DNA from: Charina bottae
Lineage: Eukaryota; Chordata; Lepidosauria; Squamata; Charinaidae
Length of the DNA: 64,000 bases
Assembly: GCA_023362775.1 (NCBI GenBank)
Contig: JALMGJ010000012.1
Coordinates: forward strand, 23,022,001-23,086,000
Direction: 5' to 3'
Shown: one piece after another, positions 33,610-45,016 of the stretch
How the letters are laid out: the number at the start of each line of letters is the position of its first letter
How positions within the stretch are numbered: position 1 is the stretch's first letter
The notes under the pieces: generated by a model
The model's database searches: none
The model's input: the letters and a program-made list of their open reading frames with translations, nothing else
What the model was told of the DNA's origin: nothing
Made by a program: the position numbers and the translations under genes

Positions 33610-35764
33610 TGATCCTTCAGGTCTTCCAATGGTGCACCCCTTGCCACTGTAACTGAACTCTTCTTCTTGTTCATTCCACCGTTCCCAGCATTAGAGCCTT
33701 GTTTTTTGTTTTAGTGGTGTCCTGAAATACATTGACCAGAACTATGTGCAAAACAGTGGCCCAAGTGAGAGAACATAAATGAAGGGCCCTTCCACACAGC
33801 TACTGCCCATATCCATGTAACCCCAGCAGCACCACTGAAGAGTTCACCCGGGGTGTCCCGTTTCCCATATTTCTAGATATACGTCCTACAAAGGGACAAT
33901 AGAAACCCACAGAAATGTAGCTGGGTGGCACTCTGCCAACATTCAAATAATTAATTTGGCTTGCTTGAGGCACTGCTTTCAAGAATATATTTGAATTCTT
34001 ATAACCTCTCCCTGGGACCAAAGTCCGCTGCCTACCACTAGTAGGGCAAGGAGAACGTATTTCCTGGAACATTCCTTTTAACTAGTTCATTGTAGGTCTT
34101 GCAATACTCTTGGATTAGAAATTAGGACTCTCGTTTTTCTCCTGCTTTCCCTCCTAGTTGGCTGCTGAGCTGTGGATTGAATTCCCGCAAAATTATCACA
34201 AATGCCCCTGTCACTTCTCATTGCTTGAGGAAAGTGTGTGTGGCAATACTCTAATACAGCATTGTACTTCCTTTCTCTTTGCACCTCTTCGAGGTGGTTT
34301 ACAATAATTTAAAAATGCAGTATAGAAAACATAACTGTAAAATCAGTATAATTAAAACCCAAATCAACAATTAAACTCACTTATCCTTAAACTAAGTCTA
34401 GATTTATTCCAGGATGCTAATGCCTGCTCAGACAATAATATTCAGGATGTGAGAGATGCATAAACAGCTGGAGCATAGGGCTGTTAAAAAAGCCAAGGTG
34501 GGGTCCATGATGGTGCAATTGAAACTCCGCCTATTTCTATGTGCATTGCACATTTTAAAAAAGGGTGGAGCTTTGATGGCACCGTTGCAGCTGCCATCTT
34601 GACTTTTTTGACCATATGTTGCGGACATTTCTTCTGGGTGAGGCAAAGCCAGCTGCCTCAGGATAAATGTTCCTAAATGTATAAAAGACAAGCTGGATTC
34701 AGCCCTTAATAGCCCCTTGTAAAAGGTGACACACAGCTGCTAAAGATTTAATGGCATAGATGTGTGAGCAGAATTGGCACACCCAACTGTGCTGAAATAG
34801 ATGAAGAAGCCTTAGGAGGAGCAGAAAATATGGGAATCATTTTTAGGACAGAACAAGAGAGCTGGCAGCACCAAGTCTGTATTTTCTGCAATCATCCATT
34901 TCCCCTCTAAAGTTCCTGGGGCAGGGGAAAGATTCTGTTTGAAGCAGATACATTGAATTGTCTGCCTCCTCTGGTGCCCCTGAAAGACTTCTGTCTCTTC
35001 TCTCTGGAGCAATTCCTCATTTTGAAGTACAACCCCCTATCAGGGTTATTTAGATAACAGAAATCATTTCACTGTAGTGATTTACAGCAACACAAGCCAT
35101 CACTGTGGCACTCGAAAGCCTGAATGCATCCACGATAAATTACCATAAAATTTCTGAGGGTGGAAATCCCAGGAGCTTCCCCTGGTCATTTGTGATCCAA
35201 CCACACGCGTCATTTCTACCATCGAAGAAAGAAGCAAACGGGGTCACCATATAATCAACCTGGGCAATTGTTTAGCAGCTGAGGGCTTCACTATGGTTTT
35301 AAGAGATGGGGAGAGGGCGCATATGTGCAGTTCTTAAACCCCCCGGTTTTGCCATTTGAGGCAGCGTCTCATTTCGCCTAACAGTAGAGCCGGTCCTTTA
35401 ATCTGGCAGGAATAATATGGCCTACCACGTTCCAAACATGGTTTCTTTTGACATAGTTTCTTTTGGCAGCCTAATGCTTCTTCAGCTATTTTATTACAGG
35501 TGGGATTCACCTAATTTGAATAGGTAGCCTCACTTGAAATTGTTCAAGCATTGGCTTATAGCAAGTCCTGATATATTTTTTTTCAAACCTGTCCACGGGC
35601 AATCAAAAGGCATAGTAAAATATTTTCCATCACAGCTCGTGCCAAGTTAATAAAATTGCTAAACAATTGTTTCATTCAGGGTTGGAGTGGATATTTGCTA
35701 ACCCTTGACAATAATCCTGATAATATTTGGCCAGCAGACTTATAATGACCCAGTTTAGTTGGAG
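33610..35764. other. no gene seen
   Basis: No exon supported. A weak CR1-like UTR (GAGGTGGTTTACAATAATTT) lies at 34280-34400. An imperfect inverted repeat (AAAAAAGCCAAGGTGGGGTC against CCATCTTGACTTTTTTGAC) spans about 34485-34615 and may be a minor MITE related to sequence near 5255 and 22160. Confidence 0.4.
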
Positions 35765-35995
35765 GGATTTTATTTTATTTTATTTTATTTTATTTTATTT
35801 TATTTTATTTTATTTTATTTTATTTTATTTTATTTTATTTTATTTTATTTTATTTTATTTTATTTTATTTTATTTTATTTTATTTATTTTATTTTATTTT
35901 ATTTTATTTTATTTTATTTTATTTTATTTTATTTTATTTTATTATTTTATTATTTTATTTTATTATTTTATTATTTTATTATCTTATCTTATCCA
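35765..35995. repeat. (TTTTA)n pentanucleotide satellite
   Basis: About 230 bp, some 45 units of TTTTA, nearly pure to 35940 and then mixed TTATTTTA units. Gives spurious Phe/Ile/Leu/Tyr frames. Confidence 0.97.
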
Positions 35996-36079
35996 CATGG
36001 AAAGTCTGCTGCTGGCTACTGCCTTGTCACTGAAAATGCAGTCCTCTAATTACAGACCACATGGCCCACATAAGAGAAA

Positions 36080-36345
36080 TGGGAAATCTATTTGTAGGCG
36101 GTTAGGGTTGGAAGACACCATGGAGATAATTTGTTCTACCCCCTCTGTCCATGATTTCAGCTTCCCCACAGATGGCCATCCATAGTTTAAATCGACCCAT
36201 TTCCTCAGATAGACTCTTCCATTATTGAACAGCTATTGATATTAGGAAATTCTTCCTGATGTCCAGTTGACCCCTGCTTCCTTGTAACCCATGGCCTCTT
36301 CTCTTCTCTTCTGGAAATTGAGTTGACTGAGTTCTCTCTTCTTTA
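36080..36345 (-). mobile_element. CR1 LINE fragment, older type
   Basis: Reverse-strand GGGTTGGAAGACACCATGGA, AATTCTTCCTGATGTCCAG and TGCTTCCTTGTAACCCATGG follow the 3' region of older CR1 copies (compare 17600-17870). Confidence 0.58.
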
Positions 36346-37402
36346 TGCATGGAAAGCTAGTATAATCTCTATCATATTCCCTCCGTGCTCTTTTTTCCTT
36401 ATCTACTCATACCAAACACATCAGTCTTTCTTTACGAGGTTCACCCCCCACCCCACCCCCGTGATGGAGGAGATGCTCATTTCTTTATTATATTTATTTC
36501 TAATTCCCTGCTACCATTTATAAATCACACTATGATACTACCCACTGTCTTCAGGAAGGGAGGTATAGCTTCATTCTTTTTCCTTCACTTGCTGGAGTTA
36601 TGAAGTGTTGGGGGGGGAGTTGGGGATTTGAATTAAGCCATTCACAGTTCTGTACAACAATAAAGAAGAATTGATATCTACAAAGCATGAAATTAGGCAA
36701 CTGTTAAGGGCATTCCATGCTGTTTCCCACAGTAAGAGAAATAAACACGTAAGAAGATGCTTCATAGAATTGACCTAAGTCTGCTCTTAATAGGATGCTT
36801 ATTTATACTGCTCTTGTCTGAACTTTTTTTTAAAGCAATTTTAAAATATGTTTGATTTAGTTTTTTACTTCATTTAACAGTACCAGTCTGATTACTCTAA
36901 GGCTGCTTTTGGTTTGGTTTGGTTTTTTCGAGTCTCAGGTCAGCAACCTTTTTGGCCTAGTGAAATGTGAAATACCGAGAAGCAGCTTTTGATTTCACAA
37001 AACAACCATCATGCTGTTCACGGACAGTCAAGTCATATCTGTTTACCAGGGCTGTGCACACTTGAAAATTAATTCCAAGCTTGCCAAAATGCAACACCCC
37101 TTCACTATTCTTTAAAGGACACACCTTATTTGTTTTTTTGGGCTTCCATGTGGGCCTGAAAAAAGATGCTTTAATGAAGGTAATCTTGAGTGTCACCCTT
37201 AAAGCAGCAGCATCTCCCCCCCCCCCCCCCCCGCTCATGGGAGAGCCTGGAAAAAGATGTGTGCTGTAATGAATTGCAGAGAGGTGCGGTGTTTTCATGA
37301 GATCAAAAGCGCTTCTGAATCATGCGGAGCCTAGATTTCACTGAAATTCAGATGATGTTGAAGCTGGTGCTTTGCGCTGTAGCATACCATCTTTTCATTC
37401 TA
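36346..37402. other. no gene seen; C17 homopolymer
   Basis: No exon supported. A run of about 17 C at 37216-37232 and short TTGGTTTGG repeats near 36915. Confidence 0.45.
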
Positions 37403-37808
37403 CCGGTAGTCCTTGCTTAATGACCACAATTGGGACCAGAATTTTGGTTGCTAAGCAAAGCGGTCATTAAGTGAACCCAACCCAATTTTACAACCTTTTT
37501 TGTGGTGGTCGTTAAGTGAATCACTGTGGGCATTAAGCAAACCACATGGTTGTTAAGCAAATCACACAGTTCCCCACTGATTTTGCTTGCCAGAAGCTGG
37601 CTGGGAAGGTCAAAAATGGTGATCACGTGACCACAGGACGCTGCAACGATCATAAATGCGAACCGGTTGCCAAGTGCTAAAATCGTAATCTTGTGACCAC
37701 GGGGACACTGCGACAGTTGTAAGTGTGAGGACCGGTCATAAGTTTTTCCAGCACTGTCATAAGTCTGAATTGTCACTAAATGAATGATTGTTAAGCAAGG
37801 ACTACCTG
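37403..37808. mobile_element. TA-flanked MITE, full length
   Basis: Inverted ends CGGTAGTCCTTGCTTAATGA and AGCAAGGACTACCTG, bordered by TA (37401-37402, 37809-37810). Internal TTAAGTGAATCA-type blocks repeat in both orientations. Non-coding. Confidence 0.8.
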
Positions 37809-37810
37809 TA

Positions 37811-38224
37811 TTAAAAATAAATCTTAAAAAGCTGTTAAAGGAGCCCGACAGCCTGCAAGGGAGGGAGGTGCCAGTAGACATTTTGATGCCCATGGGCACC
37901 GATTCCTTACACATCTTCCAAGCCTAGTTTCGCAAAGGTCAGAGTGATACTAACTGATTTAAAGGCTACTGTTTTCTCCTTCGGTATTGGGGGTTTCTTT
38001 CAGAACAGCAGCACTGTAGCTGTAGGTACTATGAGATAATAAATTGCAAGAAAGTACTTCCTTCCCAAAGAAAATTCAGCCAAAAGAATTATGTCACAGC
38101 CTTGTTAATTTTTGTTACCTTTGCCTTTTGTTTCTTGAAATGGCCAGAAAGACACTGAGTACTCCAGATGCTGCATGTTTTTATTTTAAAACCATTCTAT
38201 TTTGGAGGAAATGCATTATAATTA
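37811..38224. other. no gene seen
   Basis: Unassigned AT-rich DNA. Confidence 0.45.
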
Positions 38225-38572
38225 ATTAATTAAATTATTTTTTTTATCCCGCCTTTATTATTTTTATAAATAACTCAAGGCGGCGAACATACCTAATACT
38301 CCTTCCTCCTCCTATTTTCCCCACAACAACCACCCTGTGAGATGAGTTGGGCTGAGAGAGAGGGACTGGCCCAAGGTCACCCAGCCGGCTTTCAGGCCTA
38401 AGGCGGGACTAGAACTCTCAGTCTCCTGGTTTGCCATTGGCTCCTTCCTAGGGCTGAGAGAGAGGGACTGGCCCAAGGTCACCCAGCTGGCTTTCATGCC
38501 TAAGGCGGGACCTGAACTCACAGACTCCTGGTTTCTAGCCCAGCACCTTAACCACTAGACTAGACCAAAATG
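38225..38572 (-). mobile_element. squamate SINE with internal tandem duplication
   Basis: Minus-strand SINE with a LINE-derived end at the left (ATCCCGCCTTTATTATTTTT, AACTCAAGGCGGCGAAC) and a tRNA-like head at the right (CCTTAACCACTAGACTAGAC). The segment GGGCTGAGAGAGAGGGACTG...GGTCACCCAGC occurs twice (38350 and 38452), joined by TTTGCCATTGGCTCCTTCCT. Confidence 0.82.
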
Positions 38573-38995
38573 ACATAAACTCTGCATTCCAGTATGACGT
38601 TGATGGGACTACTCTTCCTACTCTTCCTTTCTTTTATTTTGTTTAGATTCTTTTAATTACCTCAAAAAGGGAAGATAGTATGCTAAGAAGCAAAACACCA
38701 GTCTCAAACAGAATCTGTACTTGCCTTTAGGCCTTGCATAGATCCAGGACATTGTTAGCAAGTAAATTAGTGGCTATAGCACTTTGTTTCAAAGGGATCC
38801 CAGCCTGGCCAGAGGGGAAGAATTAAGCCTGAGTGGTAAACGTCTGCTTAGGAGGTAAGAGAGGATGGTGTGGAGCACCTTGCCTGTTTGTCTTCTAGTA
38901 AAAAAAAAAAAAGTAATTAGCCGTGTTGCCTGTAGCTGCGCTCACCATGACAAGCAGTTCAGAGAGAGTCTCTAGCATGCTGTCTCCATTCCAGA
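38573..38995. other. no gene seen
   Basis: Unassigned, with a short A run at 38900. Confidence 0.45.
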
Positions 38996-39168
38996 TGGCT
39001 CCTTCCTAGGGCTGAGAGACAGGGACTGGCCCAAGGTCACCCAGCCAGCTTTCAGGCCTAAGGCGGGACTAGAACTCTCAGTCTCCTGGTTTCCCATTGG
39101 CTCCTTCCTAGGGCTGAGAGACAGGGACTGGCCCAATTGGGGTCACCCAGCCGGCTTTCAGGCCTCAT
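38996..39168 (-). repeat. displaced duplicate of the SINE interior
   Basis: Two further copies of the same SINE interior (GGCTCCTTCCTAGGGCTGAG at 38998 and 39100), with the same unusual junction (CCATTGGCTCCTTCCTAGGG) as 38435-38460. There is neither a SINE head nor a LINE-derived end. It looks copied from the 38225-38572 element. Confidence 0.78.
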
Positions 39169-40250
39169 GACCAACAAGGTAGAGGACCTCTGGCATTCAC
39201 TAACGCATACCTTCATCACCTGCATAAGATGCTATTTTAAATGTGACTTTTGTTAATTAGGTTTAGGTCATAGGGAGATGAAACGTAGAAAGCAGGTGGT
39301 GATCCTTAACTTCTTAATGTCTTAAAGTCATTTGCAAGAAAAGTTGGGTGTGACTCAGGCATTCTAGTTTTGGCAACTGCAGTCACCAATGTAGAGTGAT
39401 AAGCCTTGTCCCTGCTAAAGCTAGGGGGGAAAGGTACCAAAAAATCCCAGAACATATTATGAAGTCAACTAGGTGAGTCATTTTTCCAACTAACAAGACA
39501 GGTCCTTTTCATGCTGAGAGCAGCAACAGAAGGTTTATTTGTGACATCTGCATTAGATGGAACACAAAATCATAGATTCAGTCTAATAACTAGAGGGTGT
39601 ATCCTGATGCTGACTGTTCAGTCCTGGAATGAACAAACACAGATCAGACAATCAGGGCCAAAATAAGTGATGGCTGTTGCAAGCTTTAAGATGTTTTTCA
39701 TCTCCCAGTTTTTAGGAAAACAGCAGAAATGCATTGTTTTGGCCAAGCTTTTAACCGTTAATTATTTTAACAATACTGATTTTAATTTTTTTAAATTTTA
39801 AGTGCAGTGATTTTGTTACGTTATGTTTTTAATTTTTCAAAAAAATGGTTATGTGTTTGTACAAACAAAAAATCAATGTATAAACTTGATAATAAATAAT
39901 AAATTACATTTTGCCTAACCCATCATATTTCCATTTGCTGGAAAATGGCTACCATGAAGTGAGGACACCAGTATTTGTCTCTGGATGAAATGATCCCAAG
40001 GAGATGAATCACCAAAACGCTTCCTGGGAATCAATCATCACACTTCAATCATTTGATTCTAATGGTACGCAAGCCAAAAACTAATAAAACCATCAGCACA
40101 ATAACAATAATATTCCATCTATCAGTACAATAATAACAGATTCCAATAATTGTCGTCACAATACTTCAACATCTGTCATAGAGATGCCTTTACTCCTTTC
40201 TCACTCTCCAAATGCTTTTTTTAAAAGATTCATGAATATCGAGAGTATGA
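39169..40250. other. no gene seen
   Basis: A LINE-like AT-rich end (AATAAATAATAAATT) near 39890 is possible. No gene supported. Confidence 0.4.
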
Positions 40251-40258
40251 GTGTAGAT

Positions 40259-40506
40259 CAGAGCTTTCCAAACTGTGTGTGGCGACACAAAAGTGTGTCG
40301 CCACACACAGTCTGGTATGTCGCCACACAACCCGGAAGCGCTGATCATCATCAGCGCTTCCGGTTTTTCCCGCGGCGACACACCAACGGTGGCGCGCAAA
40401 AACCGAAAGCGGCAGCAGCGCTTCCAGGTTTTTGTGCGCTGCCGCAATGGCGGCACTTCCGGGTTTTCCATGGTGACACGCCGCGGGAAAACTTTGGAAA
40501 GCCCTG
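40259..40506. mobile_element. hAT-type MITE, subfamily B
   Basis: Ends CAGAGCTTTCCAAACTGTG and ACTTTGGAAAGCCCTG, exact 8-bp duplication GTGTAGAT (40251-40258, 40507-40514). Contains the internal palindrome CCGGAAGCGCTGAT...ATCAGCGCTTCCGG at 40332-40363. Confidence 0.93.
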
Positions 40507-40779
40507 GTGTAGATCTTATTTCTGGTGTAAGTCATTCTATAGAAAGGAAGCTACAGCAGAGATTTCTTGCTTTCAAGACCCCTCCTGTCTCACCTGCATG
40601 AGATGGGGACCTTCTGCCAAAGGGGGGATGATTCTTTGGAGTAAGTGCTCTTGCAGATAATCAGGCTCCAAACAATGTAGGACTTTCTGGGTATTACCAT
40701 AACTTACCTACACTGGTACAGTTCCCATAGTACTAGTATTATATGGCAGTAATGGCTTGTTCCTGTTAGTATGTGAGTC

Positions 40780-41870
40780 ACTATATTTTTCACCATCGAG
40801 CTTCTGGATGGTCTTCAAGGGCGGTCCCATGTAAAGCAAATTACAGTATTCCATACATAAGAAGACAATGGTTGAGTGACTGTTTTCAGTGCTTCCTGTT
40901 CCAGGACAAGTCCCAAACAGGTTGTCTGCAAGATGAGAGTCCAGTAGAACCCTCATATTGTAACTCAGTTCATTATAGGGGAGCAGAACCCCATCTTGAG
41001 CTGAAGTTGGAACAGTCCCCGGTTTAGTCAGGTTCTGAATCAAGAGCCACCTCACCTTGCCAGGGTTAAATCTCGACCTTTTTCTCCCCATCCAGATCCT
41101 TACAGCCTCCAGAACCTGGGTCAAGACACAACTCTCAGTCTGCGATAGAGATGTATTGCTGGTATTCTGCATACTGAGGGTTCAAAACCCCAAACCATTG
41201 GATGATTTCCCCAACAGCTTCATATACTTGTTAAATAAGATAGGGGAGAAAGTCAACCCTTGTGGCACTGCATACTGGAGGGATTGAGGGCTTGACATCT
41301 CCTCCCTACCACACACTGGCCAAAGTTGGCCACTCACTCTGTTACAACTACACAGAATGGTGCCTCCAACTTCCAACTCTTCTAGGCAGTCTAGAAGGAT
41401 ATCATGGATGGTGATAAGGCCACCAAAAGATCCAGCAGGACTACTCATGTCCCACTCCCCCATAAGCTCTGATATAGGTCACCAATGAGAGCAACCATTG
41501 TGGTTCCTGTCCCATGCCTTGGCCTGAACCTTGACTGAAAACAATCCAGGTTATCTATTTCTTCCAGAGTCCTTTGTAGTTTTCAGCCTACCACCTTCTC
41601 AACAGCCTTCCCAAAAATGGGAATATTAGACACTGGGTGACATTATTCAATACATCTAGGTCCAGCTCAGCTCCTTAAGTCCTTTTCAAAGACATCTTCC
41701 CCTCCCACAGTGAGATGTTCACCACAATCCAGCACGAGCCTGCAGCCCCTCCCAGCACTACAATCCAGGTGTGGTGGGGATCTAGCCCACATGTGTCAGA
41801 GTTTATCTCCCCAAGGGCTCTGTACACTTCCTCAGGATTGTTGCCAAGCAAACTGCATGTTGTATCCACC
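40780..41870 (-). mobile_element. degenerate CR1 LINE
   Basis: Reverse-strand copy covering part of the polymerase and connection regions. The frame 41182-41463 retains YAVPQGLTFSPILFNKYMKL (RT motif around PQG). The frame 40708-41172 retains RFNPGKVRWL and LEYCNLLYMGPPLKTI-like sequence. Several frameshifts and point changes, so clearly older than the 24239 and 55255 copies. Confidence 0.85.
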
Positions 41871-43029
41871 ATCTGATTGTGCTGCTGGTAACAAAAAAAT
41901 GGAGTGTCCCCAGACTAAATGATCCCAGGTAGCTGTGCTGCAACATTAAATAATAGTAATTTGCACTGAAGAATTTTAAAATCATTTACAGTCCTTGGAA
42001 TATGCCATCTGGGTGTCAGAGAACTTTGCTGATGTTAGTTCTGTCCACAAGTGACATATTTTAAATATAAATGTTTAATAATGTTGTCTTTAAAATGTGC
42101 ATTTAAATGCTGGAAGCAGAAGACTTTGTAAGTTTTTGTGACACAGTCAGGTTTCACATCTATGTTGTTTTCAGATACATTGGCCAAATAAATTGCTCGG
42201 ACTGTATAATAGATGGTGAGGTCCCTGCTGAGTTCACTTCAGCTAGATTTTACAGTAAAAATGGTTCTACATCATGAACTGAATCTTAGGGCATCTTTTA
42301 TTTCAGTCCAGTTGCCAATGTGTGTTTGCAATTCTAATTTAGAATATGGTGCCAGATGACTGGTGCAAAGTTCTGCTGGGACCTTTCTCTGGTCACGGAC
42401 AAAAACCTGGGACATTTCTCTGGTCAGCATGCAGTAGCTGACTGGATTGGCAGCTGAATCTGATGGGATGCCTCACACAGACCATGTGCTTTAGCCAACT
42501 CTGTCCTTCAACAGAAGTAAATGGTTCACCAATGCTTCCCTTCCTCCCAGAATTGGTCTCTTTGGGTGGTCATCTCACTCAGCCTAATGGTGGGACTGGC
42601 CCTGAAGAGGATGGTTTTACTTAACTCTGAAACACAACAGGAAGACAAAAGGAAGAGGTTACTATTTTAGGTCTATCATGGGCCTAGACCAGCGATGGGT
42701 GATACATGCCCTTGAACGCCAGCTCCCATCCCATGGTCAGCAATAAGGTGGGAATTTTAGAATAGCTCAGAAATATCTGGAAGGTCATATATTGTTCACT
42801 CCTTTCCTAAACCTTTAAACTTTTTACAGGATAAATCAACTAAAGGGCTTGGAAGTCCAACTGGGAAACTATATTTCCTTACTAGTTCAGAGGGTATATC
42901 TGTTTACTCACTTTTACCATGTTATGCTTTGAAGCAGTCTGTCCTTCTCCTGCTGTATCACACATTTTATCAGGGTTTGCTTATTAGGTCTACTGAGCGT
43001 TTGTCATGTGTGGAAGTTTTATTCATCAG
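41871..43029. other. no gene seen
   Basis: Unassigned DNA leading up to the first recognised coding exon. Confidence 0.45.
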
Positions 43030-43188
43030 TGGTCTTTTGATGCAGATTATCACCAAACCCTGATAATGTCTACCGCCCTGGTGGTGACACAGCATCTTCT
43101 GAGAGAGGACACAGAGACAGTAGAGGATTTCTACTTATGTCGATCTACCTTGTCTGAGATTACTGAAGAAACGGAATATATTAAAGAG
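43030..43188 (+). CDS. coiled-coil gene, exon A (unidentified host gene)
   Basis: A 159-bp exon ends at a clear donor (AAAGAG|GTATGG) in phase 0. The 5' boundary is less sure: CATCAG|TGG (43030) or GATGCAG|ATT (43046). Encodes an acidic segment with STALVVTQHLLRED and TVEDFYLCRSTLSEITEE. An ATG at 43066 could be an internal Met or the start codon. Ending in phase 0, it reads straight into exon B. The residues look like the helical N-terminal part of a coiled-coil protein. I do not recognise the family. Confidence 0.75.
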
Positions 43189-43367
43189 GTATGGATTTTT
43201 GTATGAACACTAACAGGACCAGATCACTGGTCTATGTAGTTCACCTAAATGACCGGGTTGGACAGTCCAAGATCTCAAGGAAAGTTATCTCAGTTATTTA
43301 AGATCCTTTTAATTGTCAGTGTTAAGCATTGTGCCTTGGTAAAACACATGAACTGTAACTGAGATAT

Positions 43368-43369
43368 GG

Positions 43370-43404
<35 letters not shown>
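43368..43404. repeat. (GT)n microsatellite
   Basis: About 17 GT units, followed by a short (AC)n stretch to 43425. Potential hairpin or Z-DNA former. Confidence 0.95.
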
Positions 43405-43405
<1 letters not shown>

Positions 43406-43953
43406 AGACACACACACATACACCAGCTTGCATACTGTGTGTAGATCAAGAATGATTAGGAGTCTGGAAATCAAGTCCTACCAGGAAGAAATATGTTGGC
43501 TAGGTTCAGCCTTGAGAAGAAAATGCTGAGTGGGAGACATGAAGATATTCATCTTCATCATCCCAGAACGAAGGATACAAAATAAGTATTTGAAGTTACA
43601 AGAAGGCGGATCCTAGTTGAATATTAGAAAAAACAGTAGACAATTGACAGTGGGACTATTTTCTAGGACAGGTCATTGCTGGATGTCTTCAAACTGAGTG
43701 TAGATACCCATTTGTCATGGATGTTTAAATTTGGGTTCCTGCAGTGAGCAAAAGATTGAGACCTCCCAGTTCTATTTGTTTAATTTTAATTTTTTTAAAC
43801 ATTTAAAGAATAAAATGAATGACTACAGAAAAGGAAAAAGAAGAGAGAAAAGGTCATAGTGGATGGAAAATAAAATATCAGTAAATAAACAGAATTTACA
43901 ATTCTCATAAAATTTAAAATACATTATTTCATTGATTAAACAATTGAATATAT

Positions 43954-44268
43954 CAGAGCTTTCCAAACTGTGTCGCCACACACAGCGTGGTGTGTCGCCA
44001 CACCACCCGGAAGCGGCGGCGTGCACGTGCACGGCCGCCATGCGCGCGCCACCGCACGCCCCCCGTGCCACCACCGTGCGCGCGCACGCCGCCACACACC
44101 CCCCGCACCGCCACTGTGCGCGCACGCCGCCGTACGCCCCCCCGTGCCGCCACCATGCGCGCACGTCGCCGCACGCCCCCCCTCGCCACCACCGTGCGCG
44201 CGTGCCGCCGCACGCCCCCCCTCGCCGCCGCTGCCGTGTCGCCAGCGGCGGCACTTTGGATAGCCCTG
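43954..44268. mobile_element. hAT-type MITE, subfamily B, with CpG-rich tandem expansion
   Basis: Left end CAGAGCTTTCCAAACTGTG, right end ACTTTGGATAGCCCTG, exact 8-bp duplication GAATATAT (43946-43953, 44269-44276). The interior is replaced by five or so units of about 36-40 bp of the type CCACCGTGCGCGCACGCCGC, about 80% GC with unmutated CpGs. Sits in the intron after exon A. Confidence 0.92.
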
Positions 44269-44389
44269 GAATATATAAAACTAAATTCATTACATCATAT
44301 TGAGAAATAATTGTGAATCACTACAAAACTCTAAACATTAATATTTATATTGGTGTCACCACTATTTACCATTATCTAAAATACATTTA

Positions 44390-44515
44390 TTTATTTATTA
44401 TTTAAATTTGTATCACCGCCCATCTCCTCCAACCAGGGAACTCTGGGTGGTTAAATACATGCACATGATCTTATAAAAAATAAAAATAATTATGAAAAAC
44501 ATTTTAAAAAAAATT
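44390..44515 (-). mobile_element. CR1 LINE 3' UTR fragment
   Basis: Reversed (ATTT)n tail, then GTATCACCGCCCATCTCCTC and GGGAACTCTGGGTGGTTAAA. Confidence 0.68.
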
Positions 44516-44655
44516 AAGTTCTATATTTCTTCCCATTGTACCTCACTGGTGATTACATTATTTATAAACATTAACATTGCTTCTTGGTCCTATCTTTACA
44601 TCAAATATTTTCCCCTTAAAAACCATAAGTATCTGAGTTTGCTTTTTTCCTGTAG

Positions 44656-44742
44656 ATTCGATCCACGCTAGCAAAAGTTCAGCCTCTTTTATATAAAAAG
44701 GAATCCAACCATAGGATTGAAAATGGCGTGCTGGATTCAAAG
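44656..44742 (+). CDS. coiled-coil gene, exon B
   Basis: An 87-bp exon between TTCCTGTAG|ATT and TCAAAG|GTATGA, 29 codons, phase 0 at both ends. Translation IRSTLAKVQPLLYKKESN followed by HRIENGVLDSK. It continues the exon A frame, and the helix-forming start (IRSTLAKVQPLL) extends the helix before it. The acceptor tract is pyrimidine-rich. Confidence 0.82.
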
Positions 44743-45016
44743 GTATGAAAGATTTTCTGTGTTGTAATGACCAGTAAGATAGATCTGTTCTGCACGATAG
44801 AATGGCAGCATTTGCAATGAGTAAAATATATTTGTTCTGCACAACAGGATTGGTGACCTTCAGACCAATGTTAGCCACTCAGTAGCCAAATTATGTTCAT
44901 CAGACCAATCCTAGCACACTGGGATACTTACCAAATCTATGATAACTTTCAGATTTACCCTATTTTTGTTTCCTTTGAAATGACCAAAGATAAGTTTATT
45001 CATTTTGGGTTATATA

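Noticed and set aside
35727..36185. Long open frame rich in FILFYFILFY
   Set aside because: It is the translation of the (TTTTA)n repeat. The pentamer has no stop in two frames, so openness is meaningless.
43823..44310. Several 85-155-codon frames rich in Arg/Ala/Pro/Gly
   Set aside because: They translate the CpG-rich tandem array inside a hAT MITE, on both strands at once. Explained by the repeat.
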